Shown one piece after another: positions 35,901 through 45,900 of a DNA stretch of 64,000 bases. The position numbers and the translations under genes were made by a program. The stretch comes from Thunnus maccoyii. Its lineage: Eukaryota > Chordata > Actinopteri > Scombriformes > Scombridae. Each line of letters opens with the position of its first letter. Positions within the stretch are counted from its first letter, which is position 1. The notes under the pieces were generated by a model. That model did not search any database and had not been told where the DNA came from. It worked only from the letters and a program-made list of their open reading frames with translations. Location: positions 6,621,001 to 6,685,000 of the forward strand of contig NC_056551.1 in NCBI RefSeq assembly GCF_910596095.1. The letters run 5' to 3'.

Positions 35901-37245
35901 TTTATTGTAAAGCACTTTGTAACTGTGTTTTGAAAGGTGCTATATAAATAAAGTTTATTGTTATTATCTTTATTCATTTAAATTTGAAATTTAACAAATC
36001 TTAATAAATCTCAAAAGAAAAAACAGTTGATTTATAATTTGTGGCAACAAATCTCTTGTGGCAGTCTGCTAACTGTTCCCAGAGTCCACTCTAAACATGG
36101 AGTATTTAGTTACTATGCTCCACAGAGGTGGAACAAATTTCCTGTAGATAGGAGACGTGCTGCAACTTTGACTGCCTTTAAATCATGTCTAAAACTTTTA
36201 TGCACGCCTTTGACTACACCTGAAGTATTCGTGACTTGTATTACCATCTTTACAAATCTAATATTAATTTCTTGTTTTAAGACATAATGTAAAACACTTT
36301 GAGTTGCCTTTGCGTATGAAATGTGCTCTACAAATAAACTGACCTTGCCTGTGATGAAATAAATTACCAGCTAGTCTCATTAAAGACTAGTGTATCTGAT
36401 TAACTGGAGAGGATACAGAACATTTATAGATAAGATCCTACAAACTCTGGCACTCTTGTTCCAGTGTCTCCTGGTGGTCTTCAAATCTCACCTGTCTGCA
36501 TCACACATTTAGATAAAGATGTTTTAAATATGACATCACTCTGCTTCACTGATCACTGCAGCAGCTCAGGTAGATAGAGGTGCACTGTCAGCATCTTCAC
36601 TTCCTGTATATTACCTGAGCCCCTCCTCACATCAGTCTACAAGCTTTCAGATTTAAATGATGCTATTTGTTATGTCACAGAGGGATTTGGCCTTAATGAA
36701 AGACTTATTTCAATGTTGTTTTGTTATTATGGTCATGTTTGTCCAGCTTTAACAATTGAATGCGTCACACGCTATTATGGGAGCTGGTTGTTTAGTGTAA
36801 TTAACCCATGTTTTTACCACTGAATTTGTATCATACCTACTACAGAGACATTTTTGACCTCGCCCGTCTTCAGCATGTGTGAGTCCAGCACTCGGTACCA
36901 GCCGTTTGGATACACCGGAGGTAGTTCTCCGGCTTTCCTCCTACGGCGGACCTGGTTTGCAGCCTGCGCCTTGGAGCGACCGTCCTCGGCGATGTATCCC
37001 ACATCGTCGGGTGCTTTGAGCAGCTCCAGGGGGCAGAAGAGCAGCCTGTACAGCCAGCCCGTGGCGAGGAGGGAAACCCCGGCGATGATGCAGACCGCAG
37101 CTCGCGCTGGAGCACCGACCAGTCCAGTTTCCCTCCATGTTGGGTACCCGATGCTGACAGAGCCCTGCGTTTCTCCACCTTGCATGACAAGCACTGCACA
37201 TATTCCCAACCCAATAACAGCAGCAGCCACCTTCCCGGTGAACAT
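26982..37245 (-). CDS. nvd: Neverland/DAF-36-type Rieske oxygenase (cholesterol 7,8-desaturase)
   Basis: Seven coding exons on the minus strand close in frame to 453 aa: 36837-37245, 31588-31776, 30060-30238, 29677-29802, 29113-29232, 28550-28726 and 26982-27143. Two N-terminal hydrophobic segments (about 5-22 and 48-70) suggest membrane anchoring, followed by the YPNGWYRV motif that leads into the Rieske domain. The [2Fe-2S] ligands are Cys157, His159, Cys177 and His180 (CPH and CPFH). The mononuclear-iron motif E-x3-D-x2-H-x4-H is intact as Glu263, Asp267, His270 and His275. Known Neverland/DAF-36 enzymes turn cholesterol into 7-dehydrocholesterol using O2 and electrons from a reductase. 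The orthologue is absent from placental mammals. The start is the first ATG after an in-frame stop at 37306-37308. Intron 1 is about 5 kb and full of transposon debris. Length and every active-site residue look normal, so the gene appears functional. Confidence 0.93.
28170..28400. repeat. Partial copy of a short inverted-repeat element (relative at 62.8 kb)
   Basis: It lies between exons 6 and 7 of the Neverland gene. It shares AACTTGCAAAAGACACGAAA-type sequence, AAAACACA, TTCTTATT and ACATACTTATGAATAT followed by ATTCCAT with 62838-63072. The outer ends are missing or worn. Confidence 0.6.
29244..29264. repeat. (AC)10 microsatellite at the exon 5 splice acceptor of nvd
   Basis: On the minus strand this is a (TG)10 run ending about a dozen bases before the AG of the exon 5 acceptor (exon upper edge 29232). 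It takes the place of most of the usual pyrimidine tract. Confidence 0.95.
29297..29515 (+). mobile_element. Dispersed repeat family R, copy 1 (partial)
   Basis: Blocks in order: GTACAGCTGAGGCTG, GGAATGTCATTAGTTTTGCAG, TTTGTCATAAACTGAAGTATTG, TTTTGACCTGATGG and AAAAGTCAGGGGATTA. The same order and orientation occur at 30775-31310 and 58225-58985. It is non-coding and lies in intron 4 of the Neverland gene. Confidence 0.75.
30775..31310 (+). mobile_element. Dispersed repeat family R, copy 2
   Basis: It runs from GTACAGCTGGGGCTGATGGG to CCATCCCTAGAGCAGTGTCA. Internally, near-repeats of CATGAATGTCTGTACCACATT and TTGTTGAGATATTTcontaining sentences recur at roughly 130-base spacing, so the element itself is built of diverged tandem modules. 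It lies in intron 2 of the Neverland gene. Confidence 0.8.
33055..33650. mobile_element. Truncated relative of the TTAA-ended MITE at 25.1 kb
   Basis: It opens with AAAGTAATAGTTTGACATTTTGGGAATT and continues with GAGTTAGATGAGAGTGATAC, TTAGCATAAAGACTAGAAAC, GGGAAACAGCTAGCCTG and AATATCTCGTTTGTTTAATC. The right-hand terminal repeat is missing. It lies in intron 1 of the Neverland gene and includes the hairpin at 33469-33615. Confidence 0.7.
33469..33615. repeat. 43-bp near-perfect inverted repeat (hairpin)
   Basis: 33469-33511 is the reverse complement of 33573-33615 apart from a few mismatches; the shared core is GTTGTCATGGAGATG. The loop is about 61 bases. It would form a stable hairpin in the unspliced Neverland transcript. 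Confidence 0.85.
35370..35965 (+). mobile_element. LINE (L2/CR1-type) 3' end
   Basis: A broken reverse-transcriptase C-terminus can be read on the plus strand: [16 protein letters not shown], then after a frame change [20 protein letters not shown] and [11 protein letters not shown]. These are typical of the end of L2/CR1-type ORF2. The 3' tail ends GGTGCTATATAAATAAAG followed by a TTATT-type repeat. It is frameshifted and 5'-truncated, antisense to the Neverland gene in its intron 1. Confidence 0.8.
36055..36350 (+). mobile_element. Second LINE 3' end fragment
   Basis: Directly after the previous LINE tail, another ORF2 end can be read: [20 protein letters not shown], then [20 protein letters not shown]. 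It is followed by CACTTTGAGTTGCC and GTGCTCTACAAATAAACT. The protein differs from the upstream fragment, so this is a separate element rather than a duplication. Confidence 0.7.
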
Positions 37246-37489
37246 GTTCTGACTGTCTATCCTGTCCCTATAGGTACTTATCAGCGTACTGTGAGCATCA
37301 GACACTTAAGGCATGATGTGTCGCCTAGGTGGCACGCATTGACACGGGTGCTTAGAGACCAGATGCCCCACTTTGTTTAAGCCACACCCAGGTCCGGCCC
37401 TGCCAGTCTGGTGGCCCTAAGGTGAACGTTTATTTGGGACCCCCCCCACCCCTCTTTTTTCTAACTATGTAAGAAGAAGACGTACCCAC

Positions 37490-37600
37490 GCAAACACATG
37501 GAAAACATGCAAACTCTGCACAGAAAGGACTTGGGACAGCCGGGGTTCGAACCCCAGACCATCTTGCTGTGAGGCAACAGTGCCGTCATGCCCAGTTCAG
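37490..37600. repeat. Repeat fragment with tRNA-like B-box
   Basis: It contains GGGGTTCGAACCCCAGACC, a strong RNA polymerase III B-box-like palindrome, followed by TTGCTGTGAGGCAACAGTGCC. This combination is common in dispersed fish repeats. No A-box with tRNA spacing or cloverleaf was found, so it is not called as a tRNA. Confidence 0.5.
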
Positions 37601-38815
37601 ATTAATGTCACACATCTCTGAAATTAGTTTTACAGTACAACACTTTTTTTGTCCACATACAGCGAATGCAACACACTTAATTCAGAAGAGGTATAACACA
37701 ATATGTCATATTCATGTCACGTATTATATGTCTATAAAACACTGACAAATAGGTCGTCACACAGGCACAAGCTCAGCTGAAAATCTTTCAGTACAAGCAA
37801 AAGCACTAAAATGATCTGGTCCTGTGGCCTTCCTCAGATTTAATGGATAAGGGTGCTCATCACTTTTTCCCTTTGTCAAACAAAATAATTAATCCAATCA
37901 ATTTAATGACTGGTTTTGAATGTGTCTCATATAGTCTAGCAAATCTAACTGTGTATGCAACTTTTTTATAACCACACCAGCATTACAGAGGAAAAAAAAT
38001 CTAATTTAATTTACCTTATAGAAGTAATGATCACTCTCCTTACCCGGGATGGCCAGAGAGGCCGAACACAACAGTGAGAAAGCATCTAATTAATGAAAAC
38101 ACAACTTCAGTAGAGGCTGTTCTGTAGTCTTTAATCACATTACATTATCTTCATCAGCAGATGGATTGACTTTAAAGCCAACATTGATGAGGTGTACTTA
38201 AAATTCTCAGAAAAAAATGAAAGTGTGAAAACCTACATTTCCATGACAACCATGTGCTGAGGAAGATCATTTGATCAAAAGCTCCAGAGCAACTACTAAA
38301 TGGATCTGAGGTGAGATTAGATCAATAAGATGTATCATTCTGTCTTTCATCGGTGAGGAAATGAATCACTTCTTCAATCAATATATATAATTGGCACTAT
38401 GATTAAGGGCACTATTTAACATCAACACCGAAATCTTCTAAATACTGCTTCTATGTTTAGAGTGAACAATTAGCAGAGTGCCACCAGGTGATTACTTCCA
38501 TTAATCAAGTCTCTTACCTGGCATGCTCATGTTGAAAGCCTTTGCTCTGGGCTATAGCAGAGGCTGTACTTTCTTAAGAAAGTGTGATTCTATGGCGTAG
38601 ACAAGAGACCAAGTTTTTGTTTTATCAGTCAAGAGAGTTTAATCAGGTACAGTATTCAGCCATGGTACAGTAACCTCTCAGGACCATTAAATTTGTTCAG
38701 ACTGCTATGAAAGTTATAGGGAGAAAAGAATTGCATTCTCTTCAGTTTCTATATGAAAGTGTGTCCTTAGAGAGGCATAGAAAATAATATATGATCCATC
38801 AACAATAAAGTATAT

Positions 38816-38860
38816 CATCTTATCTTATCTTATCTTATCTTATCTTATCTTATCTTATCT
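38816..38860. repeat. (TATCT)n pentanucleotide microsatellite
   Basis: About nine near-perfect TATCT units. Confidence 0.97.
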
Positions 38861-39208
38861 CAGTTCCTTGTATGCATAATATCTATTAGTTTATATTTTA
38901 CATCAATTGAATTTATACTATTTTTTAGTTTAATGTGGTGTAAATGTGAAAATGTAGGCCACCAGTATAATCAACCTGACTTGTGCTCACTCATGTGCTG
39001 CATGTGCCCTCTTGTGGTCTTGTTTCAGTAATGCTCTGGAGAATGCAGAGATAATATGTCAGCTTTATTGTTACTGGACTGCACAACAGTACATTTAGTG
39101 TACAAGGACAATTTTTAAGTTATTCTTTGTTTTCTTACAGACTTTACACACACACATGAACACAATCAGTGGAAATGGACTACGTGCATTTCATGGAAGC
39201 GACTGCTT

Positions 39209-39422
39209 GCACAGTTTTTGTATGAATGCTGGTATGTTGTTCCTGTTGTTCATCATTAAGAACATGTGTATCAAAACAACGTAATGTAGGAATAATTATA
39301 AAAATATATTTGTGGATCTTGTGTTGAACCCATTTACCTACAGAAGTAGAGTTGTATTATTATTTGGGGATCCCCACATACCGCACTCTTCCGTGCCACC
39401 CTGCCAAATCTCTTGCCACCCC
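39209..39422. repeat. Dispersed repeat, copy 2 of a pair (other copy at 17.6 kb)
   Basis: Direct-orientation match to 17634-17850, including the distinctive TATTTGGGGATCCCCACATA block. The sequence beyond the shared part differs between the copies. Confidence 0.85.
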
Positions 39423-40474
39423 ATGTAAAATTCTCTAGATCCGCCACTGCGCACACACCTCCCAAATATCAACAATGCATCATAAGGAAGGAGCAAGCTG
39501 ATTGATTGATTCAACTCCTGTTTGTGAAGAAAAGAAGAAAAATGCAAAATTTACACAAGGTGTGCATACAAGTAAACAAGACTAGGTCAAAACCTAGTAT
39601 ATGGCTGGACTGTGTATAGTCAGTGTGTGAAATTGTGGCCTTTTTTTTTTTTTACAATGATAGTCAGTGGTACTGTCTATAATTTGAATTACTGGATATT
39701 AAATGTTCATCTGCAATTTTCTGTAGTGGTCCCAGTAATATTTGTTGTTAAAGTGTACTGAAGTAGCATATCACATGACATGGTTAAGCTGTGTTTCAGT
39801 CCAAAAAAAAAAAAAAAGGTAAACGTAGATGCAAGAACAATACTTTCCACTCATATCTTGGGATGTTTGATTTGAAAGAGAACTTATTTTAATTCTAATT
39901 ATAACTATTCTAATGATCTGTTAACTCCCCCGCTCTTTCATCTGTTTCACTCTGTGTGTCTCTCTCTTTTTTACTCTGTATTGAGTGATTGTTATTTGGG
40001 GTGATTTAACTGTGCGCTCTCCCTAATGACACTATGCACCTTTTTTCTGCCTCTTCCCTGGGCAATGATTATGGAGGCTGCAGTGGAAATTGTAAATAAA
40101 ATTTTTGACAGCATTTTTGGTGCAAATTCAGGAGGCTTGTCTCTGCCCACTTACCACAAGCGCACCTGCAGAGCAGCCAAAATTACCAGTTCAATAGCTA
40201 ATAAAGGTTGATGGGTTCTGAAGAGTAGAGATTGGCAGCATTCACCTTTGTGCAACATTAAATAGACTAGTGTGTATATTAATAAGCATTTATTTAAAAG
40301 ATAACAAGGGTAAAAACACAATATGTAATCTAACTAAATATACTTAACTAAGGAACACATTGTAAGTCGTGACTGGTGGTACTATATACAAGTGTATGTA
40401 TGTGTGCATGTGTGTGATCAAAGAAAACAGACAAAACAAAATGGAAGACTCAGATCCAAGATGGCTGAGACCAT

Positions 40475-40497
40475 GTGTGTGTGTGTGTGTGTGTGTG
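40475..40497. repeat. (GT)n microsatellite
   Basis: About eleven GT units. Confidence 0.95.
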
Positions 40498-41455
40498 GCT
40501 ATGTTTAAGGCCAATTCGTGTGGGACACGGTGCCAGGTTAGAAAAGAGGATAGTTAGTTTGCATGCAAGACATGGTAGTTACCGGATGTAACTCCAGTTC
40601 AATACATGTGTGACGCAAAACTAACATCTGCTTAGCTGTGCTTAGCTGTGTACTGTTACGCTATGCTATGCCCAGTCCATGAAGGGAGAGAGGCTCTTTG
40701 AGGCTGCTTTGTTAGCTAACGATTTCATTGGCTATGGGTCAGCCAGGCTGGGAAGAGCTGTAATTCGAGTGATGCAGTCTTTGCTATGCTGTCAGTGGTC
40801 CAATTGTGCAGGTTGGAGGAAACCGGTCACTCCTTTGTTCTCCTTACAGAGTTAGCAGCTCAGCGCTAACTTGCTTCATTGCTCCTGTGGTTTGTAGCAT
40901 TAGCTGGCAGCCTTTGTGTCATTGCCGCTGACGCTAAATACACTTGTTTACTCTTGGTTAATGGTGCGTACTGAGCTAACCAGAAATCTTAGGCAGTCTC
41001 TCACATCACTGCCATGAAGAAAGGAATTTGGTGCGTCTGCTACAGGCAGACTACACAGAGGTCAGAGAACCATCATGTAAGAGCATGGGCAGAGAAAAGA
41101 GAGAGACCAAGAGGGAGCTCGGGTTTTGTTGGCCTGGTCGGGGGTCCACAAGGATATCAGGTTACAGTTACAGGAAGAAGTGATTGGAGGAGAGGTGCGA
41201 CTGCTTACGCTCCACAAAGGTTCAGTTTAAGTCACACAATGAACGTATTCCCTTCATATACCTGACACTGCATCATCAGTACACTGTTTCCACAATTCCC
41301 TTACTACACAGTCTGTGCTCTAACTACTGCAAGTGACCCATCACTAACCTCTGAAGCATCCTCAATGGTTTCTGGAACCAAGTATGATTGATGCATTAAA
41401 ACAATTTGCATTCAGATAATGCAGTAAAAATGTATAGCAAGATCTTGATCACACC

Positions 41456-41545
41456 TGGTTTTGGCAGCATGAAGATAAAGGGAAGCCTGAGTAGGAACCA
41501 GGAGGATGTAATCTGATGTAATCTCCATTATGGTTTTCTTAAACA
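41456..41545 (-). pseudogene. Relic of cel exon 9 from a third tandem copy
   Basis: On the minus strand this reads TIMEITSDYILLVPTQ followed by ASLYLHAAK, close to the end of exon 9 of both cel genes (…DYIFIVPTQAALYLHAAN in the downstream neighbour). About four codons are missing relative to the intact exon just before the EITSDY part. A GTGTGA follows at the place of the normal splice donor. No neighbouring exon 8 or 10 could be found. It has the same strand as, and lies about 1.4 kb beyond, the stop of the left cel gene, so it is best explained as the wreck of a third tandem copy. Confidence 0.8.
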
Positions 41546-41599
41546 AAATATGGGGAATTATATCCTGACAACCCAGCTTCCCAAAACATGGCATCTTCA

Positions 41600-42720
41600 G
41601 AATTTCCTTTTAGAGGAGTGAGTTTTCACTTCAAGTATCTTGGCATAGTGGTCTCTCAAACTGTCAAACTCTTCCTTGAATTTAATCTAACTTCTCTGAG
41701 ACATACTTTACCAGTCAAAAGTTTGGACAGTACCAGTCAAAAGTCAAAAACGTTTGACTGGTACTGTAAGTGTAGGACAGATATGGACCAATGGTGCAAA
41801 CTCCCTCTTTCTATGGCAGGCCATAAACAGTTAATGTGGTTCATGGAAGCCACCATACTTGAGAAGGGTGGCTCTATGTAATGTGTCACCTGGATGAAAC
41901 CATGATTCTTGTTTATTATTAAGGCTTGGCATACAAATGGTTTGATGAACAGGGATCTCACACTCATAAAGTCAATATTGATAATAGTGGATAGCACAAC
42001 AGGTAATAAGGTTCAGAGGAATAACATTTCCTAATAGAATGGGAGGTATAATGACTAAGAGGGTGGATGAGTATATCTGGAACCAGTTTGGATTTCTATG
42101 GGAGGAATGTGCCATATAAGAATTGAAAAATTTAGAAAAAATTCAAGGGTATAACAATACAATCACTTTAAATAAAATGTACTATTCATGGATGATTCTA
42201 TTAAACATTTCCAAACTCTGCACCAGTATACCCCATATTTTAGCACTGATCAATGAATTTGAATCTAATCTGGCGAAATTCACATACTTGGGCATCAAAC
42301 TTACTAGAAAGTATTTTTCTTTATCAGGAGCAAACTTACTCCTTTGATTGCAAATTAAGCACCAATATTCAGTTTTGGAAATCATTACCCATATCCCCTT
42401 TAGGTAGGGTTAATGCCATCAGAATGATCTTTCTCTCACAAATACTATACCTCTTTCAAAATGTACCAATATTCCTCCTGAAACATTTCTTTAAGAAACT
42501 GGGCCATTATGCTACCTTTTATTTGGGACTACAAAACTCACAGAATAAGTAAATGGCATCTGTAAAGGCAAGACAAATGGTGATCCGGCCTTGCCTGATT
42601 TCTTCTTTTATTACTGGATGGCCAATTTAAGAACTTCTGAATTTGAGAACTTGTGGCTCTAAGTTGTGGCTCTGGAGGAGCTTTGTCAAGCCTGAGAAAA
42701 TAACCCTGAGAAAATGCTAG
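41600..42720 (+). mobile_element. Degenerate LINE-1/Tx1-type reverse-transcriptase fragments
   Basis: Plus-strand pieces recall the C-terminal half of LINE-1-like ORF2: FHFKYLGIVVSQTVKLFLEF near 41.63 kb, YLGIKLTRKY near 42.28 kb, WKSLPISPLGRVNAIRM then LSQILYLFQNVPIFL near 42.4 kb, and a GLALPDFFFYYW-like reading near 42.6 kb. Two separate YLGI motifs suggest two overlapping or nested insertions. Frames are broken and no endonuclease part is present. Confidence 0.7.
41709..41766. repeat. Tc1-like terminal repeat pieces
   Basis: TACCAGTCAAAAG occurs twice and is followed by the inverted TTTGACTGGTA. ACCAGTCAAAAGTTTGGACA is a typical end of Tc1/mariner-type elements in fish. Only the ends remain, so this is a collapsed MITE inside the LINE debris. 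Confidence 0.65.
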
Positions 42721-42891
42721 AATGTAGGTTCCAATGTTTTTATTAAAACATGTTTAGAAGATTGTGCAGCCTTATAGCAGATGTCTGCTTTCTAATGTGT
42801 CTTTGCATCTTATTTAATACTTTGTCTATGTCTATTTTTATTATCACAACCACAGAAACTCTGTTTTTCATTCGATTTTAGGTTACACACT

Positions 42892-42897
42892 TTTATT
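42892..42897 (-). other. Polyadenylation signal of the left cel gene
   Basis: AATAAA on the minus strand, 40 bases past the stop codon at 42937-42939, giving a short 3' UTR as usual for pancreatic enzyme genes. Confidence 0.7.
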
Positions 42898-42936
42898 TGT
42901 CTCTTTTAAGTCTCTTTTTTAAAAACTCAAAATGCA

Positions 42937-45900
42937 TCACTCTGCATCTGTGACACCATAAGATGGGAGGCTGGGAAGGGTGCTGGTCCAAAGTCGTACA
43001 AAACGTAGCCTCATTTCTTTTTCAATGGAGCTCTCATTCATCTTAGCATTGATATTCAGGAACTGGTGTCCAGTGCTGGTAAATTCAGGCCAGGTCACAG
43101 GCACCTTCATGTTTCCTTTGTTGGGATCTCTGCGAAAATAAGAAAGCATCCATTAGAGAATAGTTTGGTATTTCCAGGACTCAAAGGAGAAAATTCATCT
43201 CATCTTAATCACTTCTGTCCATGTGTTGTGATAAAATTATCTTCAAGCTGTTAAAATTTTTCAATGATGACACGCATGCATAGTGTGTTTTACCCAGTTC
43301 TAGCAAAGTTAGTCCAGTAGGCAATCATGTAGCCAGACAGGTCTCTGTGTCTGTCCCCATAAGCCTTGGGTGTGGTGAAGGGTTTGCCGAACACATACTG
43401 CAGGTCATCAGCATGGTCGGCACCCACCCAGTCATGGTAAGGTTTGCCTGGTCCAGCCATTAAACTAGGCTCAGACAGCTGGTAGGAGTAGGTACGGCCA
43501 GACCTGTTAAAGACCATCACAGTGTGTTTAGACTGTATCTGTCCCACATTACTATTGCCATAAACTGGTGATGCCAGTCTCAAACTTTGCCCTTAACTTC
43601 CAAAGTCAAAAAAGAAAACCAAACCTAATTTCTTTCAAACATTTTCGAAATTATGATCTCAAGGGTAAATTTCATGAGAGTGCAAGATCAGGTGCAGCAT
43701 TAGATAATTTAGAGCTGTCAAAGGTCGAAGAGTACTTCTGTATAACAGAAGCTCAAAGAATATGTTGAGTGAAGCACCCACGTCTATTGTCCATAGACTG
43801 AAGGCCGTATCTCAGCACTGAGAGAGAAATGTATCTTGGTTTATAGCTCTTCAAAAAGCTTATTTGTGTTTCATTAAAATTGTTCATTAAAACTCTTTTA
43901 TTGTATTTATGTATTTATGTCTTTTGTTGTTATGTATAACCTCTTGAGGAAAAAAAATACCACAAAAACTGACTCACATGGCGTTAGCAGCATGAAGGTA
44001 AATGGCAGTCTGTATAGGAACCAGGAATATGTAGTCAGTCCCAATGTCCACAGCAGTTCTCTTAATGGTGTCCTGGCTGGGTGTTGATCCCCAATTGGAT
44101 GAGTATTCAGCAAAGGCAATGTCCAAACCAGCTTGGCCCTTCTCTTTGGTATAAGCAGCAAGAAGCCGCTTTACATCTTCTCTGCAGTGAAAATAAGGTA
44201 GAGAGCTCTGTTAGTGAAATTACTATGCAAAAAAGCTATAAGAGCCCACAAAATAAAATGCCTCCCTTACATGGGGGTCTCTTGATTCTTGTCACCAAGA
44301 GAAGGAATGTCCTGTGATGTGAAGAGGTGCCCATCCATGTCATTAGCCCCTGCAAGGTAGTCAATTTCAGCAGCGTTGTGGAACAAGTTGCCAGGTTGAT
44401 CAGGGAGGAAGTCTCCATCAACAACAGGAGACAGAAGAAGGTTTTCCACAGCCGGATCTGAGAATGATTGATACAGAATTAATAAACTGTCATCTTATTG
44501 CATGCACATTGTAATATGTTGGTAGCTTGCTAGCTCCCTAACTAAGGGAATCATTTTGTCAACAATGGTATGATCATCTTTTGCACGCTCTTTTGTGAAC
44601 ATTGCCTGATAAATATTACAAATAAAGTAGATTGGCCAAATATCCCATCCATACTGCTCCATTGAAGGAAAATTATGCTCACGGTCTGGGGAGCCTTGTG
44701 TTATGGGGGGAGAAGCCATGGCGAGAGTCCCAGCATCAGTTGATTTCAGACAAGCCACCATTCTGTCATCAGTGGGGCAGCCGACCTTCTCAGCAACCTG
44801 AGTACATGGTAGGTAATCAAGCCATGTTTAAGATGCCTTCTCGCTGCATTTAGCTAGACTTTTATGATGTTAATAAAAAAAAAAACATGCATTTTGCTTC
44901 TTTAAAGTATAAAGCTGGTGATTTTCTATATTTTTCTTGTTGTCAACAAATCTCATGTGCAGAGCCAAACCAACAATGAACTCATCCTTACAAGTATTAT
45001 GCATGTATCCAAAGCCTGACATATGTAATTCCTCTATGCTGTAGACCTCTATTGTTGTACATGAAAAAACCTCTTTGTACTACATTAACATTTCTCAAAG
45101 AATTTCAGTATAAAGTCAAGAGGTTTTGTTATTTAACACAACAAACTAGCGAAGCTCTGTAAACAGAACCATGTTTCGCACATGCTCAGTGGTGTCTTTG
45201 GCCACTTGGGTTGGCAGAAACAAGCTATGAACAGAATATTTTTGTATTATTACCGTACAAAGTTGTTATGGTGAGCTTGCCTGCCAATTTACACATCCAG
45301 TAGATACAAAGCAACATTTTAAGTTTTGTTTCTGGCTACCTGTCAAATGTAAGTTCAGTATTAGCTCTGCATTAAGCTCTGTTTTGGTCTCTGGCTCTTT
45401 AGCTAATACATGCTCCACTACGTTCACCACAAACTTTGTCTATTTTGTGCTGGGCAGGTAACATACATCAGGTTTTTAGAGTTTGCTACATCTGCAAATT
45501 ACACTGACAATAGTGGTGAGACTGAACCAAAACAATGATCTGAAATGAGCTAAAACACTCCGAAGAGCTGAGGGAAACTGCAGAGTTGGGTGGTAATTCC
45601 CTGTGGATTCGTTCTTTATGTGATGTACCAGCATAAATCTTTAATCTGAATTAATATGAAAGAATCCATTTTACATATGAGTAGTCAAGTAATGCATTGT
45701 CAGTATAAAAAATATTGATTATAGCTGCTTTAAACTGTTGAGCTGAGGTGACACTTCTAAGATCCATAAATGCAAAGAGAAGGAAAATAAAACTGATCAT
45801 AGCCAAACTCTTAATTGTGCTAAAAACTGCTCCTGGCCTCCACTGACAACAGTGAATGATGGTAGTAAAGGCTGCTACAGATAAGTACTGAGTATTGTAT

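Larger units (their letters stand above)
37310..41450. other. Intergenic spacer upstream of the Neverland gene
   Basis: No gene recognised. It holds the 5' flank of the Neverland gene, a tRNA-like repeat piece near 37.5 kb, a (TATCT)n run at 38.8 kb, a copy of the 17.6-kb repeat at 39.2 kb and a GT microsatellite at 40.5 kb. Short frames such as that at 41014-41265 look like chance. Confidence 0.65.

Noticed and set aside
36854..37252. 132-aa plus-strand frame opposite the Neverland first exon
   Set aside because: It is the antisense shadow of a GC-rich coding exon; the minus-strand frame encodes recognisable Neverland sequence.
37243..37305. Longer N-terminus for the Neverland protein
   Set aside because: It would need a GTG start directly after a TAA stop; the first ATG at 37245 opens a good hydrophobic anchor.
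41014..41265. 83-aa plus-strand frame in the nvd-cel spacer
   Set aside because: No recognisable similarity, no splice context and unremarkable composition.
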